Positions 1-5,691 are shown, numbered from the stretch's first letter. The stretch: 5,691 nucleotides of DNA from Bacillota bacterium (GCA_021837545.1 JAKBFR010000143.1:1-5691), one strand, 5' to 3'. Program-made: numbers and translations. Notes: generated from the letters alone by a model not told the origin.

Positions 1-1377
1 GGTTAAATCATCAGTATGACATACATTATTAAATGTAATTCCACTATTTCTTTCTGCCATCTCCAATTTAAGATGAACCTCTGCATAATGTCCCAAAGGT
101 TCAAAATGCCCATATCCATTCACTTCTCTCAAAATAGTCTCTTTGTAAAGAATTTCACAGGGTCCAAAGTTCACTGAAAGATTAAATCTTTCTTCCACCA
201 ATTGCTTTAAAACCTCTAATTGAATAACACCCATAACGTGGACCTGTATTTCCCGTAGCCTTTCCTCCCAGGTTATGTTTAGTGAAGGGTCTTCTGCTTC
301 TAAAATCTTAAAATAACTTAAAACCTCTTTTATATTTATGGTATTGTCAAATAGAACCTTAGACTTTAATGTTGGAATCATTTCATAATTAACCTTTTCC
401 TTGAGCCCTTTTGTTCCATTCCCTATAGCTGCACTTGATAATCCTATTACTCCAAAAATCTCTCCTGCTGAAACCTTGTCCAAGGTTTTAAATTTACTAC
501 CATTATAAACTCTTATTTGACTAATTTTTTCGCAAAGAATATTCTCATTAGAACCTAAATTAATCTCATCTCTGACCTTTAATGCACCACTCAATGCCTT
601 TATATACGTTACCCTGTTTCCTTGTTCATCATAACGTATTTTATATACTTTTCCACTAAATTCCCCTTCATCACTATATTCTGTATAAGTTAACATATCT
701 AATTTTTCTAAGAAACTATCTATACCAATGTCCTGTAGAGCTGAGCCACTAAGACAGGGGAAAATCCTGTTATCCTTAACCATACGCTTCATTGAATTTA
801 GCCATAAATATTTTTCATAGCCCTGTTCTAGGTACTTCTCAAAAAGCAACTCATCACGCTCTGCAATAAACTCTATAAGTTCACTGCTCATTTCTCCATT
901 TTGAAAGGACTCTGTAATAAAGCATACATCTTTACTTAAAGTAGACCTTATTTCCTCTAATACATTTTCTGCATTTGCTAAGTCTCTATCTATTTTATTG
1001 ATAAAGAAAAATGTTGGTACATTGTGTTTTCTAAGAAGTTGCCATACTGTTTCTGTATGTCCTTGAATTCCCTCAACACCACTTATTATAACAATAGCAT
1101 AATCCATTACTCCAATTGACCTCTCCATCTCTGGAGAAAAATCCACATGTCCAGGAGTATCTATTAAATAATAGTTAGAGTCATTATAAGAAAAAACTCC
1201 TTGATCTGAAAATACTGTAATTCCCCTATCCTTCTCTATACTATGACTGTCTAAAAAAGAGTTTTTATGGTCCACTCGCCCCCTATTTTTGATACTTTTT
1301 GTATAATAAAGTATTTGCTCTGCAAATGTAGTTTTGCCCGCATCAACATGAGCTAATATGCCAATAGTTTTGTTCAT
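1..1377 (-). CDS. Tet(M)/EF-G-like translation factor GTPase, N-terminal 459 residues (3' end outside window)
   Basis: The minus-strand frame is open from ATG at 1377 to the left edge, giving 459 residues and no stop. It is a ribosome-binding translational GTPase. G1 is AHVDAGKT (residues 9-16), the switch I motif RGIT is at 51-54, DTPGH at 73-77, NKID at 127-130 and the G5-like SGSA at 210-213. A beta-barrel domain II (roughly 230-300) and domain III (roughly 310-400) follow. Domain IV begins near 412 with GYGHFEPLGHYAEVHL (421-436). Tet(M)/Tet(O) proteins use this fold to remove tetracycline from the ribosome and are about 640 residues long, so roughly a quarter or more of the protein is missing here. 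The start is supported by AGAGGTG (plus 1384-1390) six bases upstream. The domain IV entry looks more like the EF-G-related 'translation factor GTPase' proteins common in clostridia than like Tet(M). Tetracycline resistance therefore cannot be claimed, and the decisive domain IV loops are outside the window. It diverges from hom. Confidence 0.93.
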   Translation of the reverse strand, partial: MNKTIGILAHVDAGKTTFAEQILYYTKSIKNRGRVDHKNSFLDSHSIEKDRGITVFSDQGVFSYNDSNYYLIDTPGHVDFSPEMERSIGVMDYAIVIISGVEGIQGHTETVWQLLRKHNVPTFFFINKIDRDLANAENVLEEIRSTLSKDVCFITESFQNGEMSSELIEFIAERDELLFEKYLEQGYEKYLWLNSMKRMVKDNRIFPCLSGSALQDIGIDSFLEKLDMLTYTEYSDEGEFSGKVYKIRYDEQGNRVTYIKALSGALKVRDEINLGSNENILCEKISQIRVYNGSKFKTLDKVSAGEIFGVIGLSSAAIGNGTKGLKEKVNYEMIPTLKSKVLFDNTINIKEVLSYFKILEAEDPSLNITWEERLREIQVHVMGVIQLEVLKQLVEERFNLSVNFGPCEILYKETILREVNGYGHFEPLGHYAEVHLKLEMAERNSGITFNNVCHTDDLT

Positions 1378-1383
1378 TTTTAA

Positions 1384-1390
1384 CACCTCT
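1384..1390 (-). promoter_or_regulatory. Ribosome-binding site of the Tet(M)-like GTPase
   Basis: On the minus strand this reads AGAGGTG, a good match to the Shine-Dalgarno consensus. It lies six bases before the ATG at 1377-1375 and fixes that start. Confidence 0.8.
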
Positions 1391-1410
1391 ATAAAATCAT
1401 TATATTAACT

Positions 1411-1439
1411 ATTATAGCTTATAAAAATAATTTCACGAA
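1411..1439 (-). promoter_or_regulatory. Possible promoter of the Tet(M)-like GTPase
   Basis: A perfect TATAAT lies on the minus strand at 1416-1411. It would give a leader of under 30 nt before the ribosome-binding site. The best-placed -35 (1439-1434, TTCGTG, spacer 17) is poor, so only the -10 is persuasive. The A/T richness of the region makes chance matches likely. Such a short leader would leave no room for a Tet(M)-type attenuator. Confidence 0.35.
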
Positions 1440-1490
1440 GGACTTGTTAGTAAAAACTCATGGCTACAATTATTTTAGCAGAAATAATAA

Positions 1491-1562
1491 ATATAATTAT
1501 CACTAAAACTTTCTTGATGGTTCTATCACTACTATGGTTTAATATAATTATCAAACTTTGAT
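1491..1562 (+). promoter_or_regulatory. hom upstream region: duplicated -10-like block with palindrome
   Basis: ATATAATTATCA occurs identically at 1491-1502 and 1542-1553, each copy containing TATAAT (1492-1497 and 1543-1548). Both copies are followed by an AAACTTT or AACTTT stretch, so the similarity extends past the 12 identical bases. The second copy overlaps a perfect 13-nt palindrome, ATCAAACTTTGAT (1550-1562). This sits where transcription from the 1543 -10 box would begin, a typical operator position. No good -35 hexamer lies at 16-18 nt from either -10. Promoter function is inferred, and an activator-dependent or weak promoter is possible. Confidence 0.4.
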
Positions 1563-1578
1563 TATCTAAAAAAATTAT

Positions 1579-1586
1579 AAGGGGAG
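1579..1586 (+). promoter_or_regulatory. Ribosome-binding site of hom
   Basis: AAGGGGAG lies eight bases before the ATG at 1595 and supports that start. No other start codon in frame is comparably placed. Confidence 0.75.
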
Positions 1587-1594
1587 TAAGTTTT

Positions 1595-2629
1595 ATGAGA
1601 ATTGCAGTGATAGGATATGGTGGCATCGGAAGGGCCTTTATAACTTTAATAGCAAATAAAATATCTAAATTGCATGATGATGGATATAATTTTCAAATAA
1701 ACTATATTTTAAACTCTAGTGGAGGAATTTATGATCCAGAAGGAATAAATTGTGAAGATGTTATACGTTTTTCTAATAGTAAAAAAAATATAGTAAGTTA
1801 TCCTAACGGAGGCAGTATTGAACTTAATTTCAATACCTTACTTAAGAATAATGACGTTGATATTCTAATCGAATTGACCCCCACTAATAAAGAGACTGGT
1901 GGAGCTGGAATGATCCATATTAGAGAAGCCCTGGAGAGAGGTATTCATGTAATAACAGCAAATAAGGGTCCAATCCTATTAGCCTATAATGAATTACATG
2001 AAATAGCCGTGAAAAATAATGTGCAATTAGCCATAGGCTGTACTACCGGTGGAGCTCTTCCTGCCATAAACGCTGGAATATTTGATATGGCTGGTTCAGA
2101 GATCCTATCTATTGAAGGCATTTTAAACGGCACAACAAATTTCATCCTAAAAGAAATGGAAGATAATTCTGTTACATACGAAGAAGCTCTTAAAAAGGCA
2201 CAAAAATTAGGTATTGCAGAAACCGATCCAACATTAGATGTTGAAGGCTTTGATACAGCATCTAAGCTACTTATTCTTACTAATGTGCTAATGCATCAAG
2301 CTAAGACATTAAAGGATATTGCTGTAGATGGAATTACTAGTATCACACTTGAAGATATGAAGAAGGCTAAAGAAGAAAATAAAAAATATAAACTTATGGG
2401 GAGAGCTTATAAAATCAATAATGAACTAATTATGACGGTTAAACTTGAAAAACTTGACCCTAACCATATTTTGTATGGGGTAAACGGCAAGGACAAGGCT
2501 GTAAGATTTACTTCTGATACCCTTGGTGATCTAACAATTCTAGGAGGTGCATCAGGAGTAACTCCTGCAGCAGCATCTATTCTTAGGGATTTAATAAATA
2601 TTATCAATGGGTATAAATTTTCCAAATAA
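1595..2629 (+). CDS. hom: Homoserine dehydrogenase, short form without ACT domain
   Basis: This 344-residue cytoplasmic enzyme should interconvert L-aspartate semialdehyde and L-homoserine with NAD(P)H, the branch step toward threonine, methionine and isoleucine. The N-terminal Rossmann fold opens with GYGGIG (7-12), and TANKGP (121-126) carries the conserved lysine K124. The signature GILNGTTNFIL is at 175-185. It is followed by E209, D215, D220 and K224 in the ETDPTLD and DTASKLLIL stretches, which match the substrate-binding and catalytic residues of yeast homoserine dehydrogenase. The C-terminal TLGDLTILGGASGVTPAAASIL (309-330) returns to the cofactor domain. The protein then ends, so the regulatory ACT domain of the usual approximately 430-residue bacterial enzyme is absent. 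That implies little or no threonine feedback through this subunit. No aspartokinase, threonine synthase or homoserine kinase gene is adjacent, so its pathway role (general biosynthesis or a specialised route) is open. The sequence appears intact. Confidence 0.93.
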   Translation: MRIAVIGYGGIGRAFITLIANKISKLHDDGYNFQINYILNSSGGIYDPEGINCEDVIRFSNSKKNIVSYPNGGSIELNFNTLLKNNDVDILIELTPTNKETGGAGMIHIREALERGIHVITANKGPILLAYNELHEIAVKNNVQLAIGCTTGGALPAINAGIFDMAGSEILSIEGILNGTTNFILKEMEDNSVTYEEALKKAQKLGIAETDPTLDVEGFDTASKLLILTNVLMHQAKTLKDIAVDGITSITLEDMKKAKEENKKYKLMGRAYKINNELIMTVKLEKLDPNHILYGVNGKDKAVRFTSDTLGDLTILGGASGVTPAAASILRDLINIINGYKFSK

Positions 2630-2678
2630 ATATCCCACATGATTATTTCATGTTTAAACTTTATGCCTTTAGAGCAAT

Positions 2679-2745
2679 ATAATTATTATCTGTTCACAGA
2701 AAATATTAGGAGAATAACAATTAATAATTATTATCTAGCCACAGA
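2679..2745 (+). repeat. Imperfect direct repeat, period 45 nt, in the leader of the 154-residue gene
   Basis: AATTATTATCTGTTCACAGA (2681-2700) and AATTATTATCTAGCCACAGA (2726-2745) agree at 17 of 20 positions, and AT precedes both. Weaker similarity continues on both sides. A CAAT block lies upstream of each, and an AGGAG-like block follows each (TTAGGAGA near 2706 and AAGGAGGG at 2753). This suggests that a segment of about 45 nt containing a ribosome-binding site was duplicated. It could also be a paired binding site. Function is unknown. Confidence 0.6.
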
Positions 2746-2752
2746 TACTTAT

Positions 2753-2760
2753 AAGGAGGG
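2753..2760 (+). promoter_or_regulatory. Strong ribosome-binding site that selects the TTG start at 2768
   Basis: AAGGAGGG is close to a full anti-Shine-Dalgarno match and lies seven bases before TTG at 2768-2770, which is in frame with the open reading frame. The upstream ATG at 2639 has only TATCCCAC before it and no ribosome-binding site. Confidence 0.75.
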
Positions 2761-2767
2761 TTTTGTT

Positions 2768-3232
2768 TTGGGATACAATATTATAGACATTATGGATAAA
2801 GCTATTGCTATTGGATATAAGCGAAAAGAACTTTACATAGGAATTAGTAATCAAAATCATCAGCCGCCTGCTGTTAAGATATTATCTAAAGTTTTAGCTG
2901 ACAATTTAGACAAAACACTTCTTTACTATGAAAAACTAAAGAAAGAAGTAAATGATAAAGAAGTTGAGAAAATTGATTTTGGAATATATGATAAAATTTC
3001 ATTTTTAATAAACCAATTTAATTTAAGAATATATACTACTGATATTACAACGCCTAAAGAATTTATAAGTTTTTCTCTAAATTTCGAAAAGGAAATATTA
3101 GCGTTGTTTCTTGACATACAAGGAAGGCTTATTAAAAACACAAATGATACAACTTCAACGGCATATATGATATTAACTGATATGATTAAAAATAAAATTA
3201 AGCTTATTGAAAATTTGGAGAGTCATAATTAA
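2768..3232 (+). CDS. Uncharacterised 154-residue helical protein, possibly degenerate ferritin-like
   Basis: I do not recognise a named family. Starting at TTG 2768, the protein has 154 residues, no signal peptide and no membrane segment. It reads as four predicted amphipathic helices: about 4-27 (contains KRKELY), 36-62 (contains LLYYEKLKKEV), 98-122 (contains FEKEILALFLDIQGRL) and 130-151. Helix length, spacing and the E-L-Y and E-K-E patterns recall ferritin/rubrerythrin-like four-helix bundles. The paired E-x-x-H iron ligands are not evident: helix 2 ends YYEKLKKE and helix 4 has no histidine where a ligand would be expected. It may be a bundle that has lost its di-iron site, or an unrelated helical protein. 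A longer start at ATG 2639 would add 43 residues but lacks a ribosome-binding site and would translate the duplicated leader. It lies 138 bp after hom with no strong terminator between, so co-transcription is possible. Confidence 0.7.
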   Translation: MGYNIIDIMDKAIAIGYKRKELYIGISNQNHQPPAVKILSKVLADNLDKTLLYYEKLKKEVNDKEVEKIDFGIYDKISFLINQFNLRIYTTDITTPKEFISFSLNFEKEILALFLDIQGRLIKNTNDTTSTAYMILTDMIKNKIKLIENLESHN

Positions 3233-3280
3233 ACTGATTTATTTTCATATTCCTTTTCTAATAAAATGCTAATATTTTGT

Positions 3281-3317
3281 GAGGCGAAAGTTAAGTAATT
3301 GACTTTCGTCTTTCTGT
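3281..3317 (+). terminator. Rho-independent terminator after the 154-residue gene
   Basis: GGCGAAAGTT (3283-3292) pairs with GACTTTCGTC (3301-3310) around an 8-nt loop, with two G-U pairs. The stem extends by A-T and wobble pairs at the base, and the 3' side runs into TTTCTGT. The stem is good and the U-tract is short and interrupted. It lies about 50 bp past the stop at 3232 and probably ends the hom-side unit. Confidence 0.7.
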
Positions 3318-3643
3318 ATGGATTATTTATTATTTTTTAATAGGAAAATAATGCTCTGGAGTCTCATCATTAATATTTAAAATTCATATCCATTAAACCT
3401 ATTATTCATTTTATCCAAAGTAGTCTAGGTAATAAATGAAAATTAATGCAATATGCCTAAAAAAATGAACCCTCTTATATTAAGCCTATTATCTTAGCTC
3501 ATAGTATAAATAATAAATAATAAATTTGATATACTAATTACTATAATATAATTTGCATCTATTGTATTTCTTTATTTTGCATTATAGCTGTTATAGAAAT
3601 ATATTTTCTGGTTTAAATATATAAAAAGTAGGAAGGGAAAGTA
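3318..3643. other. A/T-rich gene-free spacer
   Basis: No open reading frame with a credible ribosome-binding site, no RNA gene and no strong inverted repeat was found on either strand. The only plus-strand ATG frames are very short (for example 3436, about ten codons). The last 120 bp holds possible promoter elements for the deacetylase. The rest shows only simple A/T-rich runs. Confidence 0.6.
3526..3605 (+). promoter_or_regulatory. Possible promoter elements of the deacetylase gene
   Basis: Two candidates are visible. TTGATA (3526-3531) precedes overlapping TATAAT boxes (3542-3547 and 3547-3552), with a short 15-nt spacer to the second. TTGCAT (3577-3582) and TATATT (3600-3605) are separated by exactly 17 nt. 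Neither is a full consensus match and the region is A/T-rich, so the choice is uncertain. A sporulation sigma factor cannot be excluded. Confidence 0.35.
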
Positions 3644-4507
3644 ATGAATAAATATAAAAAGTATCTATCTTTAATGCTGATTGTGGTGTTATTAGCATGC
3701 ACCCCAATATGTTACGCTAAAACAAACATTGGTAGCGAAATAAAAAATCAGCAATTAGTATTAAACCAAACGGGATCTGAATTAGAAACTAATGAATCTA
3801 AAGCTAATGCATTATTTTTTAAAGATGTAAATTTAAAATATAATGATAGAGGTATATGTATACTTACATATCACTGTATTGGCTACGAAAAAAATAATGG
3901 ATTAAAATTACCTGAGCAGCAGTTTAGGCAACAAATGAAATATATAAAAGATAACGGATATACTACTATTACCCTTGACCAGTTATATAAATTCATGTTG
4001 GAAAATAAACCGGTACCTCAAAAATCTGTGGTCATTACATTTGACGACGGCTATGTAGATAACTACCAATATGCATACCCTATTCTTAAAGAATTTAACC
4101 TTAAAGCTACAATATTTGTTATTTCTAAAACCATTGATAAAAGACAGAACTATATGACATCAAATCAGCTTAAGGAACTTCAAGCTAATGGCATAGATAT
4201 TGAAAGCCATACATTAGACCATGAGGATTTGCCAACTCTTTCTTATGAAAAACAGTTAAATATTTTAAAAGAATCAAAAAAAACTTTGGAAAAGGTTTTA
4301 TGTAAAAAAGTAAATTACATAGCTTACCCATATGCAAAATATAACCCTGATACAATAAGAGCAGCAAGAGATGCCGGATATGTTATGGGGTTTATACTTG
4401 GAGGTAAGGTTGCAAGAAAAAATGATGGAATTTATACTTTGCACAGAATATGTGTAGTACCTGATGATAGTATGGATGTATTAAGGTCAAGATTGAATAC
4501 TCGATAG
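3644..4507 (+). CDS. Secreted or membrane-anchored polysaccharide deacetylase (NodB / carbohydrate esterase 4 fold)
   Basis: This 287-residue enzyme should remove N- or O-acetyl groups from an extracellular or cell-wall polysaccharide in a metal-dependent reaction. Residues 1-25 are an export signal: MNKYKKY, a hydrophobic core, then either cleavage after CYA (25) or a lipobox-like LLAC with C19. A variable linker runs to about 68. The NodB domain then shows LTYHCIG (74-80), TFDDGY (132-137; D134 probable base, D135 metal ligand), SHTLDH (188-193; H189 and H193 metal ligands), YPYAKYN (228-234) and LHRI (266-269; H267 probable acid). YHxI and YPYxKYN make it most like the IcaB/PgaB-type branch, which acts on poly-N-acetylglucosamine, but no biofilm operon is adjacent and the substrate is not known. 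The usual glycine in YPYGKYN is alanine (A231). The ribosome-binding site is AGGAAGGGAA (3630-3639). The gene stands alone and converges on the MATE gene. Confidence 0.9.
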   Translation: MNKYKKYLSLMLIVVLLACTPICYAKTNIGSEIKNQQLVLNQTGSELETNESKANALFFKDVNLKYNDRGICILTYHCIGYEKNNGLKLPEQQFRQQMKYIKDNGYTTITLDQLYKFMLENKPVPQKSVVITFDDGYVDNYQYAYPILKEFNLKATIFVISKTIDKRQNYMTSNQLKELQANGIDIESHTLDHEDLPTLSYEKQLNILKESKKTLEKVLCKKVNYIAYPYAKYNPDTIRAARDAGYVMGFILGGKVARKNDGIYTLHRICVVPDDSMDVLRSRLNTR

Positions 4508-4521
4508 AACTCAATAATTGT

Positions 4522-4567
4522 TATAGTATTAGATGCTCTATCTCATGATAGAGCATCTAATATTATA
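4522..4567. terminator. Near-perfect 21-bp hairpin between convergent genes
   Basis: Bases 4522-4542 pair with 4547-4567 without mismatch except one G-U pair, around the four-base loop TCAT. Being symmetric, the structure forms in transcripts from both strands. It starts 15 bp after the deacetylase stop and lies about 80 bp past the MATE stop. Neither side has a U-run directly after the stem: the plus side reads ACATAAAAAA and the minus side AACAATTATT. It is probably a transcript-end structure for the deacetylase and perhaps both genes, but not a textbook intrinsic terminator. Confidence 0.55.
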
Positions 4568-4646
4568 CATAAAAAATCTAGAATAATATTAAGTAAATAA
4601 CATTATTTAATATAGTAACCTTGATATATATTTTTATCTTAATCAT
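4568..4646. other. A/T-rich spacer downstream of the MATE gene
   Basis: This stretch is nearly free of G and C. On the minus strand a weak all-A/T hairpin (AAATAA, TG, TTATTT) precedes TTTTTT (plus 4571-4576), which could help end the MATE transcript. The stem is too weak to call a terminator with confidence. No gene is seen. Confidence 0.4.
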
Positions 4647-5691
4647 CTACAAGCTTATTGATCTTTTGAGTAATTTTTTAATTCTGTATTTAAAAAGGAT
4701 AAACATAAGAAGCGCATCTATTCCCCATTGCACAGCAGTAATCCACCATACTGCTGTAACTGGGTATTTTAAAACATGAATAAAATAATATATTAATGGT
4801 AATCTTATAGTCCAACCTGTAAAACAAGAAATAAAAAATGGACTCTTAGCGTCTCCGAGTCCTTTTAATGCACCAGCAAAGACTAGTGATATACCTATAA
4901 ACGGTTGCTCTACTGCTCCGATGGCAAGACACCTCCCAGCTAAATAACCAACTCTCTTCTCATTTGCATTTACAAAAAAATTCACAAGAATGTTTGGCAT
5001 AAACAAGAATATTATTGCAAATATACTCATTATAAATACAGCATAGAAAGCGCAGTTATAGGTAACTCCTTTTGCTTTTTTATAATCCCTCTTCCCTACA
5101 TTAAGTCCAACTAAAGTAATAACAGCAATGCCAAATCCAATACCAGGCATAAGGGAAATTCCTTCTATCATATTAGCTATTTCATCAGCCGCAAATGCAA
5201 CACTCCCAGAATGAATTATAATGGCAACACATATTAACCTACTGATACTGAATGCAGCTTCTTCCATAGAACAAGGAATAGCTAATGCTAATATCTTTTT
5301 TATATCTCTAAATGAAACATTGAATATACGAAAGGCTTTGAACTTCATTTTCGACTTAGAAACGATACAGTAAGAAGAAAAAAGAAAACCACAGGAATAA
5401 GCAATTGTAGAGGCTATAGCTGATCCTTCTATACCTCTTTCCTTAAACCCAATGCCAAAAATTAATAAATAATTAAAGAGCATTTTAAAAGAAATTACAA
5501 TTAAAGAACATATAAATGGTATAAAAGTGTTTCCATACCCAATTAAAATAGAATTTAAAAGTCTTGTATTCGCATAAAAGAACATAGCTATAGAGTTGAC
5601 TTTTATAAATGAATATCCTATTTCTAAAATTTTATCCCTAGCTCCAAGTATATAAAGAAGCTCTTTTCCAAAGACAAAAATTAAAATTGTA
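4647..5691 (-). CDS. MATE-family efflux transporter, C-terminal 347 residues (5' end outside window)
   Basis: This integral-membrane antiporter belongs to the multidrug and toxic-compound extrusion family, which exports cationic drugs or metabolites in exchange for Na+ or H+. The frame stays open from the right edge to TAG at 4647. The ATG at 5585 is internal, because the 35 upstream codons still encode MATE sequence (GKELLYILGARDKILEIGYSF). About 100 N-terminal residues of the usual approximately 450 are missing. Numbering from the first visible residue, family features are NSILIGYGNT (46-55), a second-half opening AIPCSMEEAAFSISRL (137-152), GLNVGKRDYKKAKG (195-208) and FAGALKGLGDAKSPF (271-285). 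The W-T-I-R-L-P-L stretch (293-299) follows, then the last helices with VWWITAVQWGIDALL (314-328) and a basic tail. About nine membrane segments are visible. Substrate and coupling ion cannot be read from this. The N-terminal bundle, which carries many ion-site residues, is mostly absent. No regulator is visible. Confidence 0.9.
   Translation of the reverse strand, partial: TILIFVFGKELLYILGARDKILEIGYSFIKVNSIAMFFYANTRLLNSILIGYGNTFIPFICSLIVISFKMLFNYLLIFGIGFKERGIEGSAIASTIAYSCGFLFSSYCIVSKSKMKFKAFRIFNVSFRDIKKILALAIPCSMEEAAFSISRLICVAIIIHSGSVAFAADEIANMIEGISLMPGIGFGIAVITLVGLNVGKRDYKKAKGVTYNCAFYAVFIMSIFAIIFLFMPNILVNFFVNANEKRVGYLAGRCLAIGAVEQPFIGISLVFAGALKGLGDAKSPFFISCFTGWTIRLPLIYYFIHVLKYPVTAVWWITAVQWGIDALLMFILFKYRIKKLLKRSISL

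Noticed and set aside
1378..1594. Possible T-box, riboswitch or Tet(M)-type attenuator in the divergent intergenic region
   Set aside because: There is no T-box motif, no terminator-antiterminator pair and no leader peptide. The region is too short and A/T-rich to support one.
2407..2640. Minus-strand open frame of 77 codons opposite the end of hom
   Set aside because: It lies antisense to the conserved C-terminus of hom, has no ribosome-binding site and encodes no recognisable motif.
2637..2653. Hairpin ACATGA / TCATGT just after hom
   Set aside because: A 6-bp stem with little GC and only TTAAACTTT after it is too weak to call a terminator for hom.
2926..3141. Minus-strand open frame of 71 codons opposite the orphan gene
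   Set aside because: It is antisense to a gene with a strong ribosome-binding site. Its composition (F, S and I rich) reflects the reverse of A/T-rich coding sequence.
3397..3442. Apparent inverted repeat ACCTATTATTC... / ...AGGTAATAAATG in the gene-free spacer
   Set aside because: Beyond five base pairs (ACCTA/TAGGT, 24-nt loop) the arms are parallel rather than antiparallel matches, so no stem forms.
3505..3525. Short tandem AATAATAAATAATAAAT run
   Set aside because: It is simple A/T-rich sequence with no regular spacer structure. It is not a CRISPR or iteron array.
4185..4367. Minus-strand open frame of 60 codons inside the deacetylase
   Set aside because: It is antisense to conserved NodB motifs, with no ribosome-binding site or motif of its own.
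1..5691. Multi-drug resistance island (Tet(M)-like gene plus MATE gene)
   Set aside because: The two genes are more than 3 kb apart with unrelated genes between them, there is no mobile-element signature, and base composition looks uniform. A functional link is not supported.

Overview
The window looks like a chromosomal segment of a low-GC Firmicute, most likely Clostridium or a close relative. The DNA is strongly A/T-biased, codons end mostly in A or T, Shine-Dalgarno sites are strong, one gene starts at TTG, and the proteins resemble clostridial families. No rRNA, tRNA, CRISPR array, insertion sequence or phage gene was seen. The species assignment is inference.

Left part (1-1377, minus strand): the first 459 residues of a translational GTPase of the Tet(M)/EF-G superfamily. 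All five G motifs are present, and the gene runs off the left edge inside domain IV. It diverges from a short homoserine dehydrogenase (1595-2629, plus) across a 217-bp A/T-rich region. That region holds a strong ribosome-binding site for each gene, putative -10 boxes, a 12-nt direct repeat and a small palindrome near the hom start site.

Middle (2630-3317): a 154-residue helical protein of unknown function, possibly a degenerate ferritin-like bundle. It follows hom after 138 bp. Its likely start is TTG at 2768 behind AAGGAGGG, not the upstream ATG at 2639. The leader carries a 45-nt-period imperfect direct duplication. A hairpin at 3281-3317 probably ends this unit, so hom and this gene may be co-transcribed.

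Right part (3318-5691): a 326-bp A/T-rich gap precedes an exported polysaccharide deacetylase (3644-4507, plus). It converges on the C-terminal 347 residues of a MATE-family multidrug/cation antiporter (4647-5691, minus), whose 5' end lies beyond the right edge. A near-perfect 21-bp hairpin sits between the convergent genes but lacks a U-tract on either strand.

The genes do not form an obvious single pathway: a ribosome-associated GTPase, an amino-acid biosynthesis enzyme, an orphan helical protein, an envelope enzyme and an efflux protein. I see no convincing new multi-gene system. The points most worth a second look are the orphan protein with its duplicated leader, the EF-G-like domain IV of the Tet(M)-like GTPase, and the unusual convergent hairpin.
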